Source of the DNA: Azolla caroliniana
Lineage: Eukaryota > Polypodiophyta
Assembly (NCBI GenBank): GCA_043228905.1
Contig: JBHGNT010000010.1
Location: 21,886,001 to 21,950,000 of the forward strand
DNA length: 64,000 nucleotides
Direction of reading: 5' to 3'
Shown: positions 51,848-61,767 of the stretch, piece after piece
How the letters are laid out: every line of letters starts with the position of its first letter
Numbering within the stretch: the first letter of the stretch is position 1
Position numbers and translations under genes: made by a program
The notes under the pieces: generated by a model
Databases searched by the model: none
The model's input: only the letters and a program-made list of their open reading frames with translations
Told to the model about the DNA's origin: nothing

Positions 51848-52422
51848 TGTGAAGAATAGCGCGGAATACTGCTCGGCCACAACCGAGTCTTTAGATAAGT
51901 TTGTTTAAGGATCAAACACAGAAATGGGAATAGAGATGAATACTCATACACCAAAAAGAAAGTACACAAGATGTTTACATGGAAAACCCTAATAGGGAAA
52001 AACCACGGGAGCCCACAGACTCCAAACTATCCCTATATGAGAAAGGTACAATCAGAGACTCGGAGTCAATGACCTCGAGCTCTGTTTCTTCGCCAAGCGG
52101 CGGTTACAACAGATTATATTGCTCTGTATCTCCTCTCTCTGTCTGTTTCTCTCTTTTCTCTCTATACAACAATTATACACATACAACAACACTATCACGA
52201 CACACTTTGAGTGATTGCCCTAAGTCATATTTATACTGATATGAACTTACGACTATTTACAAATATAGCCTCAATAGGCTTACTCAAAACACATTTACAA
52301 ATATGTCTTCTCTTCCGGTTCTCACCGGGTCCATCCGATCCGGTTTCCAGATCTCTTCTAGTTCTCACCAGGTCCTCTTCATTCATAACCGGATCCCATC
52401 CGAAGGGAACGATTTCCCAACA
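51848..52422 (-). repeat. 5' LTR of the degenerate copia relic (575 bp)
   Basis: It begins TGTGAAGAATAGCG and ends GATTTCCCAACA on the plus strand. The adjoining primer site (GCTTTGATACCA at 51833-51844, reverse of TGGTATCAAAGC) differs at one base from the initiator-Met site. TATA sequence CATATTTATAC lies near 52227. CCGGTTCTCACCGGGTC units are present at about 52315-52380. Confidence 0.85.
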
Positions 52423-52642
52423 CCATTTGCATTCTAGTGTGGCATCATGTTGTATCTTTGTCATTTGTAACATATCCTTAACCATCTTAGAATACATGGG
52501 CGCTCACTTAAGGTTCATGCTTAAGTGTGGTTGTTTATTATCTTCCATAGCCTTTTCACAATCAAACCTATGCATACATTTGAGATCCAAGTGAGGTTGT
52601 TTATTAAGGCCTATGATAGGATTCCGGTGTCCATTCACCAAG
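52423..52642. other. Short interval between copia relic and LINE fragment
   Basis: No gene. Diverged duplication of a ~75-bp block (ATGTGTGGTTGTTTATTATCTTCC and AAGTGAGGTTGTTTATTAAGGCC at about 52524 and 52588). Confidence 0.4.
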
Positions 52643-53210
52643 TCAGAATTTATGTATACGATCTAAAATACCTTCGGAAAGTAGCACATAGTCAATCACA
52701 CTATTTCCATTGTGTTTTCTACATGTAAAACCATTAGTGTTGGGCCATAAGGAAATACCATTTGCAATAAGCAATCCGGTACTGTTGCACATTTGTAAGA
52801 GTAACTTCCCAAATTGGTGCGAATCTTTTTCACCGTTAGAAGGGCGGCTATGCATTTGCATATCCTCTTGCATCCTTGAGATATGTGGAATGAAAGATTC
52901 TTGTGAATCAAGTTGGAAACTTCTTGTACGAGCATTCATGTCACCAAAGACAATAACTTCCCCTTTGGATTTGAAATAAGCAATATCATCTTCTAGATTG
53001 GCAAAAGGTTGATCTTTATCCAAACAAGCATAAAAGTTAGAATCTTGATGAGGAATGTAACATCCAACTACAAAAGTGGGCAAATAATTAGGTGTTTCTA
53101 TTTTGAGCCATATGTAGCATTTATGTTCATCATTTTTTATGATTGACACATATTTCTCTATTTCCTTAATCAAATATGCCACCCCTCCTTTACGAGTGTT
53201 TGCCATTGTA
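52643..53210 (-). pseudogene. LINE endonuclease-domain fragment
   Basis: The minus strand reads RKGGVAYLIKEI near the start, then VVGCYIPHQDSNFY, VIVFGDMNARTRSF and, near the end, NGNSVIDYVLLSEGI. These are the GDxN and S.IDY.L motifs of the APE-type endonuclease of non-LTR retrotransposons. The frame is open for about 185 codons, but the N-terminal catalytic motif and the downstream RT are absent, so it is a truncated copy. GDMNART and DYVLLS fit RTE-like more than L1-like elements, which is an inference. Confidence 0.8.
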
Positions 53211-53439
53211 GGGACAAACCCTATGGGAAGAGAGAGACAGAGAGGGAGGGAGAGAGAATGTACCTTTCACACGATTTAGGGCTTCAAAATCTACCTTGTG
53301 TTTGAGGAATCATGGGGCAAAGATGGCTGCGGATGAAAATGCTCATAACTTCTCGCCACAGTAACGGAATCTAGTAAATGAACATTCTTTAGAAAGCTCT
53401 TTCAAAGAGCTTTCCCAGAGCTATAGAATGTAGAAAACG

Positions 53440-53444
53440 ATGGC

Positions 53445-53530
<86 letters not shown>

Positions 53531-53972
53531 ATTATCGTCTTTTGAGGTCAAATATGACCTATGAGACCAAAAAATATTACATTTCATGTGATACGTGTGA
53601 AAGTGAGTAGTGACTCTCGATGTTCAAGAACTTTACCAATGAATGTTGCAATCAAGAGTGCACATTGTGGTTGTGAGAGGAATTCATGCAAAGATTGGGC
53701 TCGATCGAAGAGATGTGGAAAGCATTGTCGAATATGATCAAAGGCAGAGCATTGTATCAAAGTGTGATACCCCAACGCGCTATTTCACATTGAAATGCAT
53801 GTGAGCTAAGTCGCATGGAAGCAATGGTTCGAATGGCAGATAACGGTATGGGCTCTAACATGTATTGATGTGTACGATTTCCCCGTTCCGTAAAGAATAT
53901 GGTTTTGTAGTTAGGTGCAACATGTGTAGTATAATGTGTGAAGCTTGATCCTCCACATTTGTCCCACGTCAT
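53440..53972 (-). pseudogene. LINE C-terminal fragment with (TC)n 3' tail
   Basis: The minus strand reads IRTIASMRLSSHAFQCEIAR at about 53757-53850 in one frame and IQCSAFDHIRQCFPHLFDRA plus EFLSQPQCALLIATFIGKVL at 53584-53775 in another. Both belong to the zinc-finger C-terminus of a LINE, with a frameshift between them. On the sense strand the fragment ends in a short 3' UTR (GGTCATATTTGACCTC, ATAAT) and then a (TC)n run of about 40 units at 53447-53526. Confidence 0.7.
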
Positions 53973-54049
53973 GATACATTAGCGTTGCAAGAAGGCCTCA
54001 TTTATAGAGGAATCTAATGATGCATCATGAAGCAAGTGTCTCGCATCCC

Positions 54050-54095
<46 letters not shown>

Positions 54096-54299
54096 GTGGC
54101 AATTGACAGTGCTAGAGAAGTCACAAAATCTCAACCAAGAAGAGAGAGAACTCTGCAAGGTCACATATCATCATATTCGCCATTTGAATTGGTGTGTAGG
54201 GTGGCATTGAGTTTGGTGTTATAGTTTTCTTTAGATCCCTAGATAGAAGGGGTTCTATAGTTTGTTGTAAGTTAGTCATGGTGGTGTTTTTTCTTTCGT

Positions 54300-54322
54300 A
54301 ATGAAAGCCATTATTTACGAAA

Positions 54323-54375
<53 letters not shown>

Positions 54376-56438
54376 GTTTTACAACAAAATTGGTATTTAT
54401 CCAATCATTAGAACTAAAATAAAATAAAGTAAAAATAGGACTTAAACTTAAAGAGTTCTAGTAGTGTACAAAACGTGGTATACTCGATAAAAGGAAGTGA
54501 CTTTGTGCTAAGCCTAATTTCATTTCCACCCAAGCCTCTCAAAAAGAAGTTGGAGGTCAAAGGGTTTTGGTGTGGGTGTGACCCATGGTCTCAGTGTATA
54601 GAGTGCGCCAGCCATGGCTTGTAGGCGGTGTAGCTCACGTTCCCTTATCTTCTTTATTGTTTCTACACCACGTCGAGTTGGTTTGAAACTTGGCATCCGA
54701 GGGCGTTTGGTTCTTCTTTGGTTTTCTGCTTCATCAAGGAAAAGGCCGAGTGGTGCAGGTGTGTCGACATTCGTTGTCTCCCTCTGTTCCTGGAAAACTT
54801 CATTTCTTACATGTTGGTGAGCATTAGCAACATTATTGTCAACATTTTGTAACTTATTCTCTTTGTGTTGTTTTAGCTCTAGGATGTATTTGCCTAATTT
54901 CTTTATATCTAGAGTATCTAATAGTTTGGGAAGAGTAGGGGAGGAACCAAGTATGTCTTGGTATTTTTCCCTTATCTTGGCGTAGGTGGGACACTTGCAT
55001 GCAAAGTGGTACTCATCCTCTATCTCTATGTGGCATAACCTACATATCCTTTCCTCCCTAGGGACTCCATTAGTATGACCATTCTCAATCTCAAGTTGGT
55101 GAGATGATATTCTATGTTGTCCAATGGCAACCCTTAGTGCATGTGGTAAGAATACATTTAGATATTTTGGCCACGTAATAAAACCTAACTTAGAGAAGTG
55201 CATGAAGTGTTCTTTATAGTACAACATTTTAGATGGGAGTGGCTCTAGTGGGGTGATCCATTTATATTGAGTGTAAATTTGCCATATTTCTTGGTGTATT
55301 ACTTTATTGAGGTCCTCATGAGATATTAAAGTGTTATCAATCGCGTGGTTGTACCTAAGGGGAGGGAGGTTATTAATGTCTAGACCGTTCGCAAGAAGCC
55401 AACTCACCATCATGCCATACCATGAACTAGTATAGCCGGACTCATAACAGTGATCGAGAGGCCTTAAAGGCTTGATGGGATATTCTATCATGTAGTTGGT
55501 TATGTATCTTGTGGATAAAGACTACAAGTTGAAAAAGTACCTCTACTAACATCTGGGGTAAAATGAACTCAACCCTAATAATGTCATGTGGCCTGTCGAT
55601 TTGCTTCGGAGTTGGCGTGATAACATTATCACCAATGGTTTCTCTAATTGTGTCCAGATGAAAGATGGTAGTCTTGGAGCCCAAACCACTGATGCATACA
55701 TGAGGGAGGGAGTCACGAATGAGTCAAAGAGCCACCCTTTAGTCTGTGGCTCTTGAAAGTATGCTTGATGGCATTATCTCTCGAGGAGTGAGAGGGATGC
55801 ATGTCCTCTCGTAAGTCTATCCTTCGCTGCTTGTGTCATCCAAAATTTACTTGAGCAGGCATTGAAAGTGACTCCGAGATAAACATATGATCCAACCACC
55901 TCAACTGGGCTATGGGAGATAGTTAGGTGACACTTAGCTCTAACTTGGGCCGATGTGTGGAATATAAGGACTTTAGTTTTCCCTAGATTCACTGCCAATC
56001 CTCGTTGTGCGCAAAAGTCATGTAAGACATTAAGGTGCCTTTGTAGGCCGTGTTTGGATTCAAAGAGCAAAACTATGTCGTCTACATAGAGCAAGATACG
56101 AACCTGCATATCCCCAAGGACTACTCCATTGCCTCCATTAAAAGCAATAAAATAAGTTATCTCATCAATGTAGATCCCAAAAAGAGTCGGAGATAGGGAG
56201 CAACCTTGTTTTACACCAATAGTACTAATGAAACAATTGGATACGCCACCTGGGAATCAAACACACCCGAACACTTGTTCATATAGTGCATAGATGGCCC
56301 AAACCATGTCATCTGGTATCCTCAAGCTTTTAAGCCTATCAAACAACCGCTCTCTAGGGACTATGTCAAAGGCTTTGCAAAAGTTCACAAAACAACAATA
56401 TAATTTCTTCTTGCGAGCCTTAGTCTGGTCAATTAAGA
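54300..56438 (-). pseudogene. 5'-truncated LINE: reverse transcriptase to C-terminus, (TC)n tail
   Basis: On the minus strand, RT motifs run from about 56430 (FVNFCKAFDIVPRERL, QGCSLSPTLFGIYIDE) through LLYVDDIVLLFES (about 56085) and GLAVNLGKTKVLIF, with at least one stop near 56255 and frame changes at about 55770 and 55490. A 323-codon open segment (54520-55491) holds the zinc finger CRLCHIEIEDEYHFACKCP and ends in ELHRLQAMAGALYTL and LLFERLGWK. The 3' UTR (about 54375-54519) leads into a (TC)n tail at 54335-54374 on the sense strand. The 5' end abuts the tail of the next LINE copy. Confidence 0.85.
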
Positions 56439-56951
56439 GAGAGAGAGAGAGAGAGAGAGAAAGAAAGAAAGAAAGAAATATTAACGTCTTCTAAGGCCAA
56501 ATTTGGCCCATGAGACAATTGGGTTACAACAAAAATGAGTGTTTATCCAATCATCAAAACTAAAATAAAAGAAAATAGCTTAAGCTAAGAAAGTTCTAGT
56601 AGTGTACAAAACTTTGCACTAAGCCTAATCTCATTTCCACCCAAGTCTCTCAAAAAGAAGTGGGAGGTCAAAAGTTTTTGGTGTGGATGTGACCCATGGT
56701 CCCGATGCATAGAGTGCCCTAGCCATGGCTTCTAGGCGGTGTAGTTCACGTTCCCTTATTTTCTTTATTGCTTCTACATCTCGTCGAGTTGCTTTGAAAT
56801 CCGGCATCCAAGGGCATTTGGTTCTTCTTTGATTTTCTGCTTCATCAAGGAAAAGCCCGAGTGGTGTAGGTGTGTCGACATTCATTGTCTCCCCCTGTTC
56901 CTGAAAAACTTCATTTGTTACATGTTGGTAAACATTAGCAACATTATTATC
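56439..56951 (-). pseudogene. Second LINE copy, 3' part (C-terminus, 3' UTR, TC/TTTC tail), split by copia element
   Basis: The C-terminus matches the copy at 54520 (GLFLDEAENQRRTK, IKKIRERELHRLEAM, LLFERLGWK; stop at 56631). The 3' UTR matches too, ending GACGTTAATATT then (TTTC)n(TC)n on the sense strand at 56440-56478. The coding sequence is cut at 56951 by the copia element, and homologous sequence resumes at 62469. Confidence 0.85.
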
Positions 56952-57652
56952 TGTTGAAATTCCGTGCTCGGCCACAACCGAGGAACAGGATCGATTCGCA
57001 GAAAACGGGAAATACAAGAATGCACGAAGAACAACAGAGAGAAGAGCACACAGGATGTTTACGTGGAAAACCCTAAATGGGAAAAAACCACGGGAGTCCT
57101 CTAACTCCAACTATCACTATACACAGAGATGTACAATGGTGAGGCTACAAGGCAACAACCTTGAGCTCGCTGTCCTCGCCACAGGCGGCGGTATTACACA
57201 GAGGCGTCGACCTCTTCCTTCCTCTTTCTCTCTCTCACTCTCGCTCGGCTGCTCTCACTTCGCTCCCTCTTAGTGGACAACAGAAAAATGAGCAACAACG
57301 AAAACTGTTTGCCCTAAGTCATATTTATACATATATGACTTTCGGGCTATTTACAAGTATAGCCTCAAGGGCCCTTGGCAAACATATTCACAAATATGTC
57401 TCCGCATCCGGATCTCTCTCCGGGTACATACGTCATCCGGCTCCGTAACCGGGGTCTTCAGCATCCGGCTCCGTAACCGGGGTCTTCAGCATCCGGCTCC
57501 GTAACCGGGGTCTTCAGCGTCCGGATCCGCAGCCGGGTACTCTTCATCCGGCTTCATGCCGGGTACTCTTCATCATATGGTTCCGTAGCAGCCTCCGGGC
57601 TTGCCGTCATTCATCTCCGGACATCCCATCCGGAGGGACCGAAATCCCAACA
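56952..57652 (-). repeat. 3' LTR of the intact copia element
   Basis: On the sense strand this is the downstream LTR. It holds the TATAAATA box (plus-strand 57321-57328) and three 28-bp CATCCGGCTCCGTAACCGGG units at 57434-57517, followed by a shorter CCGG-bounded pair. Confidence 0.95.
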
Positions 57653-57663
57653 AACTCCCCCTT
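57653..57663 (-). other. Polypurine tract of the intact copia element
   Basis: The sense-strand sequence AAGGGGGAGTT lies between the polyprotein stop and the 3' LTR, the site that primes plus-strand synthesis. Confidence 0.85.
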
Positions 57664-60600
57664 CACTTCGGCATGGGATGTCTCTCCAACCCGATCCTCT
57701 TCCGGCATGCTTCCAGCTTGTCGGGTGTGAGCACCTTGGTCAGCATATCCGACCCGTTCTCGTTCGTGTGGATCTTCGTCAGCACGAACTCCTTGTCTTC
57801 TATCCTTTCCCGGATCCAGTGGTATCTACGCTGGATGTGTTTCGTCCGGGAATGGTAGGCCGCGTTCTTTGCAAGGTGGATGGCACTCTGACTATCGCAG
57901 TAGAGTCGGTACTCCTCCTGCCGGATCCCGAGCTCTCTAATGAAGTCCTTCATCCATATTATTTCCTTGCCGGCTTCAACAGCTGCCATGTACTCCGCCT
58001 CCGTGGTTGACAACGCAACCGTCTTCTGCAGCCTCGACTGCCACGAAACGGCTCCCCCAGCATAGGTCATCACATACCCTGATGTGGACCGGCTGGTATC
58101 TGCATCAGCCGACATATCCGAATCGGTGAAGCCGTCGAGTTCGGGCTTACCGAAGCCGAATCGGACACACACATTTGCCGTGCCCTTCAGGTATCGGAGT
58201 ATCCACTTGACCGCGTTCCAATGCTCTTTGCCGGGATTGCTCATGTACCGGCTCACCACTCCGACTGCGTATCCAATGTCTGGTCTTGTACACACCATTG
58301 CGTACATCAAGCTTCCGACAGCAGAGGCATATGGTACTTTCATCATGTCCTCTTTCTCAGCCTTTGTCCTGGGGCTTTGCTTGCTGGACAGCTTGCAGTT
58401 TGCCGGGAGGGTTGATCCGACCGGTCTTGCTTCCGACATGTTGAACCGTTGAAGCACCTTTGTCACGTACTTCTCCTGTGACAGCCACAACTGCTTCTTG
58501 CTCCGGTCCCGGATGATGTGCATCCCTAGTACTTGTCTCGCCGGACCCAAGTCCTTCATTGAGAAGGTTCGGTGAAGAGCCTTCTTCAGCATCCGTATCT
58601 TGACCTGGTCCCGTCCGACGATCAACATGTCGTCCACGTACAGGAGGAGTATTAGAAAGTCTCCTCCTTCGAATTTCTTCACAAACACGCAGTGGTCAGA
58701 CTGCGTTTTGAGGTACCCTTCGTCGGTCATGAAGGAGTCGAACTTCCGGTACCATTGCCGGGGAGCCTGCTTCAGTCCGTAAAGGCTCTTCTTCAACCGG
58801 CATACCAGGTGCTCCTTCCCTTTCTTCTCGAATCCTTCCGGTTGCTGCATGTAGATCTCTTCTTCGAGGTCACCGTGAAGGAATGCCGTCTTCACGTCCA
58901 TCTGTTCTACCTCGAGGTCCATGCTTGCCGCTATGCTCAGCACCGTCCGGATGGAGGTCATCTTCACTACCGGGGCAAATATCTCGTCGAAGTCGACGCC
59001 CTTCTTCTGCTGAAACCCCTTCACCACGATCCTGGCTTTGTATCTCGGGGGGTTTCCGGCATCTCCCGGTTTCAGCTTGAACACCCACTTGTTTCGAAGT
59101 GCCCGCTTTCCTTTCGGCAACTCCATAAGTTCATATGTGTGGTTCTCATGCAGGGAATCCATCTCGTCCTGCATGGCACTCAACCACCTGCGGCTCTGGG
59201 TGTCGTGCTTTGCTTCTTCAAAGCTCTCCGGCTCCCCCTCGTCGGTTAGCAGCACGTGCTCTGGTTCCGGAAATCTCCGGGGGGCCCTTCTCTCTCTTAG
59301 AGGATATCTCCGTTCCGGAGCTTCGGTAACCGGTTCTTCCGATTCTTCTTCTTCCGAATCTATTTCGGGATCGGGGCCGGTTCCGGTATCGTTTTCATCT
59401 TCTTCGGCCGGTTCTGTTTCTTCACCGTCTTCGGCCGGATCCTCGAGTGCTAACCGGTCCCTTGCCGGTCGGGACTGCTCCACGTAGAGTTTATCCTCAC
59501 CGGTCGACTTTGAGCTCTTCATCTTCTTCTCCGACTCCCAGTCGGCGAGTGTCTTGTCCTCCATGAAGATGATGTCTCGACTCCTGAATATCTTCTTGTC
59601 CACCGGGTCCCATACTCGGTAGCCGAACTCGTCGTCGCCGTAACCGAGGAATATGCATGGCCGGGTCTTTGGATCTAGCTTTCCTCTCCGGTCCTTTGCC
59701 ACATGCACGTATGCGAGACACCCGAACACCTTCAGATGCCGGTAGGACACTTCCTTACCGGTCCACACTTTCTGCGGCGTGTCTCCGTCCAAAGGTACTG
59801 AGGGTGATCTGTTTATCACGTATGTCGCCGTCGACATTGCCTCAGCCCAAAACCCCTTGGGTAATTTCGCATGCGCCAGCATACTCCGGACCCTCTCCAT
59901 TATGGTCCGGTTCATCCTCTCGGCCAGCCCGTTTAGTTCCGGCGTCTTCGGCACAGTAAACTCGAGCCGGATTCCCTTCGAGCGACAGTACTCCTGGAAC
60001 TGCCCCCGGTATTCTCCTCCGTTATCCGCTCGTATCGCTTTCAGCTTCTTGCCGGATTCCCTTTCCACTCTCGCGTGGAGTTCTTTGAAGACGGACAATA
60101 CTTGGTCCTTTGTCTTCAACGGTGCCGTCCACAGCTTCCGGCTGTGATCATCAATGAATGTTACGAAGTACTGGGTTCCGCCATGTGACTTCGTTTCTAC
60201 CTGACACACATCGGTGTGCACCAACTCCAATGGTGCGCTACGTCTCGTCGGTGGCCTTGAGTGGAAGGAGGTCCGGTTTTGCTTACCGGCCAGGCAGTCG
60301 GTGCACTTCTCCAGGTGCACATGCTTCACTGGAATGAGGTTGTCTTCTGCAAGCCTCTTCATCCCCTTCTCACTCATGTGGCACAGTCTTTTGTGCCGCA
60401 GCTCACCGGCAGTGTCGGCTGCCACATTCAGCTCTTCCAGACATAGCCGGGAATTCATCAGGTACAGTGTGTTGACCTTCCGGGCCCGAGCCACTATCAG
60501 GCTCCCCTTGCTGAACTTCATGACACCGTTCCGGATGCTACCCGTGTAGCCTTCATCATCTAGCCTCTCGGCCGAGATCAGGTTCAATCGGACCTCCGGA

Positions 60601-61736
60601 ACGTGTCGCACATCCTTCAGCAGCATCTTGCATCCGGTTGATGTCATCAGCCACACGTCTCCTATGCCGGCTATCCGGCACGTACCTTCATTTCCCATCC
60701 GGACACAGCCGTGCTCACCGGCTGTGTAGGATGAGAAGTATTTCTTCTCCGGGGTCAGGTGGAACGACGCTCCGGAATCGACCACCCAGGTCATCTCTAC
60801 ACCGGCAAGGTTCAGCTCCCTCTCTTCGGTAATAAGCATTATCTCTTCTTCACTTGCCGCGAGTGCCGTCGTTCCTTTCCGGTCCTGCCCTCGCCGATCC
60901 GGACCTCTCCGGTCCGTGGCTCCCCGGTATGCACCGTTTCTCTCCGGTGATTTCTTCGAATCGGTGTCGTCGGCTCCGTTGTCCTTTCGGTAATGCCGAC
61001 AATTCTTCCGGAAGTGCCCCGGCTTCCCACAGTGGAAGCATGTTGGCCTTCCTCTTGACTGCGACCGGGTCCCCGACTTCTCCCGTCTTTGCGGACTCCG
61101 GTTCCACTGTCTTCCCCGTTCCGATTCGGTAAGCAGCGCCTTCGAGTCGGAGACCGGTTCTTTATCTCTCCGACGCGCTTCTTCGTTCAAAATACTTGTC
61201 TTTACCGTTTGTAGAGACAAGTTATCTTCGGTGCAGGAGGTGCTGAGAGTCACCACCAAGTTCTCCCAGCTGTCCGGCAATGTACACATCAGGATGATGG
61301 CTTGCATTGCATCCTCCAACGGGAACTTGATCGCCGCAAGTTGGTTCACGAATCCCATGAACGTGCTTACGTGTTCCACCATACTCTCGCCGTCCCGGTA
61401 CTTGAGGTTCACTATCTTCCTCATCAGGGAGGTCCGGTTCAACGCATTCTTCCTCTCATAGAGGCCCGACAGCTTCCGCCACATCTCATATGCGTTGGTG
61501 TCGTTCGCCACATGCTGTAGAACGCTTACATCGACATATTGTCGGATCGTCGCTACGGCTTTCCGGTTCAGGAGCTTCCACTCCGACTCAAGTACCCCCT
61601 TCGGTATTTCCGACCTGTCAATCGGTTCGTACAGGTCCCGAACAATCAGAAGATCCTCCATCTTGATCTTCCAGTCGGCGTAATTCTGCGCATTCAGCAC
61701 CATCATGCCCGGAGGCCCACTACCGGCGCCTTCCAT
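57663..61736 (-). CDS. Copia Gag-Pol polyprotein, intact
   Basis: The frame of 1357 codons is uninterrupted. The ATG at 61736 (MEGAGSGPPGMMVLN) was chosen over in-frame codons reaching into the LTR because it lies 16 bp after the primer site. Order and approximate residues are: gag (10-215, LPDSWENLVVTLS), zinc knuckle CFHCGKPGHFRKNC (about 230), aspartic protease VVDSGASFHLTP (about 317), gag-pre-integrase with CTDCLAGKQNR (about 470), integrase with catalytic D, D, E at HTDVCQ, RADNGGEY and NGLAERMNR (about 500-620), reverse transcriptase with MDVKTAFLHGDL and LLLYVDDMLIVG (about 930-1035), and RNase H with FTDSDMSADADTSRSTSGYV and LYCDSQSAIHLAKN (about 1200-1290). Integrase before RT places it in Ty1/copia. 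Codons are rich in CCGG, unlike the AT-rich surroundings. Confidence 0.95.
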   Translation of the reverse strand: MEGAGSGPPGMMVLNAQNYADWKIKMEDLLIVRDLYEPIDRSEIPKGVLESEWKLLNRKAVATIRQYVDVSVLQHVANDTNAYEMWRKLSGLYERKNALNRTSLMRKIVNLKYRDGESMVEHVSTFMGFVNQLAAIKFPLEDAMQAIILMCTLPDSWENLVVTLSTSCTEDNLSLQTVKTSILNEEARRRDKEPVSDSKALLTESERGRQWNRSPQRREKSGTRSQSRGRPTCFHCGKPGHFRKNCRHYRKDNGADDTDSKKSPERNGAYRGATDRRGPDRRGQDRKGTTALAASEEEIMLITEERELNLAGVEMTWVVDSGASFHLTPEKKYFSSYTAGEHGCVRMGNEGTCRIAGIGDVWLMTSTGCKMLLKDVRHVPEVRLNLISAERLDDEGYTGSIRNGVMKFSKGSLIVARARKVNTLYLMNSRLCLEELNVAADTAGELRHKRLCHMSEKGMKRLAEDNLIPVKHVHLEKCTDCLAGKQNRTSFHSRPPTRRSAPLELVHTDVCQVETKSHGGTQYFVTFIDDHSRKLWTAPLKTKDQVLSVFKELHARVERESGKKLKAIRADNGGEYRGQFQEYCRSKGIRLEFTVPKTPELNGLAERMNRTIMERVRSMLAHAKLPKGFWAEAMSTATYVINRSPSVPLDGDTPQKVWTGKEVSYRHLKVFGCLAYVHVAKDRRGKLDPKTRPCIFLGYGDDEFGYRVWDPVDKKIFRSRDIIFMEDKTLADWESEKKMKSSKSTGEDKLYVEQSRPARDRLALEDPAEDGEETEPAEEDENDTGTGPDPEIDSEEEESEEPVTEAPERRYPLRERRAPRRFPEPEHVLLTDEGEPESFEEAKHDTQSRRWLSAMQDEMDSLHENHTYELMELPKGKRALRNKWVFKLKPGDAGNPPRYKARIVVKGFQQKKGVDFDEIFAPVVKMTSIRTVLSIAASMDLEVEQMDVKTAFLHGDLEEEIYMQQPEGFEKKGKEHLVCRLKKSLYGLKQAPRQWYRKFDSFMTDEGYLKTQSDHCVFVKKFEGGDFLILLLYVDDMLIVGRDQVKIRMLKKALHRTFSMKDLGPARQVLGMHIIRDRSKKQLWLSQEKYVTKVLQRFNMSEARPVGSTLPANCKLSSKQSPRTKAEKEDMMKVPYASAVGSLMYAMVCTRPDIGYAVGVVSRYMSNPGKEHWNAVKWILRYLKGTANVCVRFGFGKPELDGFTDSDMSADADTSRSTSGYVMTYAGGAVSWQSRLQKTVALSTTEAEYMAAVEAGKEIIWMKDFIRELGIRQEEYRLYCDSQSAIHLAKNAAYHSRTKHIQRRYHWIRERIEDKEFVLTKIHTNENGSDMLTKVLTPDKLEACRKRIGLERHPMPK

Positions 61737-61752
61737 TTTCTGTGTTACCGTC

Positions 61753-61764
61753 GCTCTGATACCA
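61753..61764 (-). other. Primer-binding site, initiator-Met tRNA
   Basis: On the sense strand this reads TGGTATCAGAGC, a perfect match to the usual plant initiator-Met primer site, 3 bp from the 5' LTR. Confidence 0.93.
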
Positions 61765-61767
61765 GTT

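Larger units (their letters stand above)
44168..52422 (-). mobile_element. Degenerate copia retrotransposon, interrupted twice, missing RT/RNase H
   Basis: On the minus strand, from right to left, there are a 5' LTR (51848-52422), a tRNA-iMet-type primer site (51833-51844), gag with several stops (about 51350-51780, SLPDSWETLVVTLGN), a decayed zinc-knuckle region (about 51140), gag-pre-integrase (50390-50806, LKDVRHVPEVQLNLISVGRL), integrase (49570-49656, then 44709-45108, ELNGLAERMNRTVMERVW) and the Copia linker (44168-44706, RPCIFLGYSDDEFSYWVWD, RRYPLRERRVPQRF). It then stops: reverse transcriptase, RNase H and the 3' LTR are missing. The TR-GAG-like element and a solo LTR are inserted in its integrase region. 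It is related to the intact element at 56952-62468. Confidence 0.88.

Noticed and set aside
58692-59487. Plus-strand open frames of up to 185 codons within 57.7-61.7 kb
   Set aside because: They are antisense to the intact copia Gag-Pol frame and have no domain of their own.
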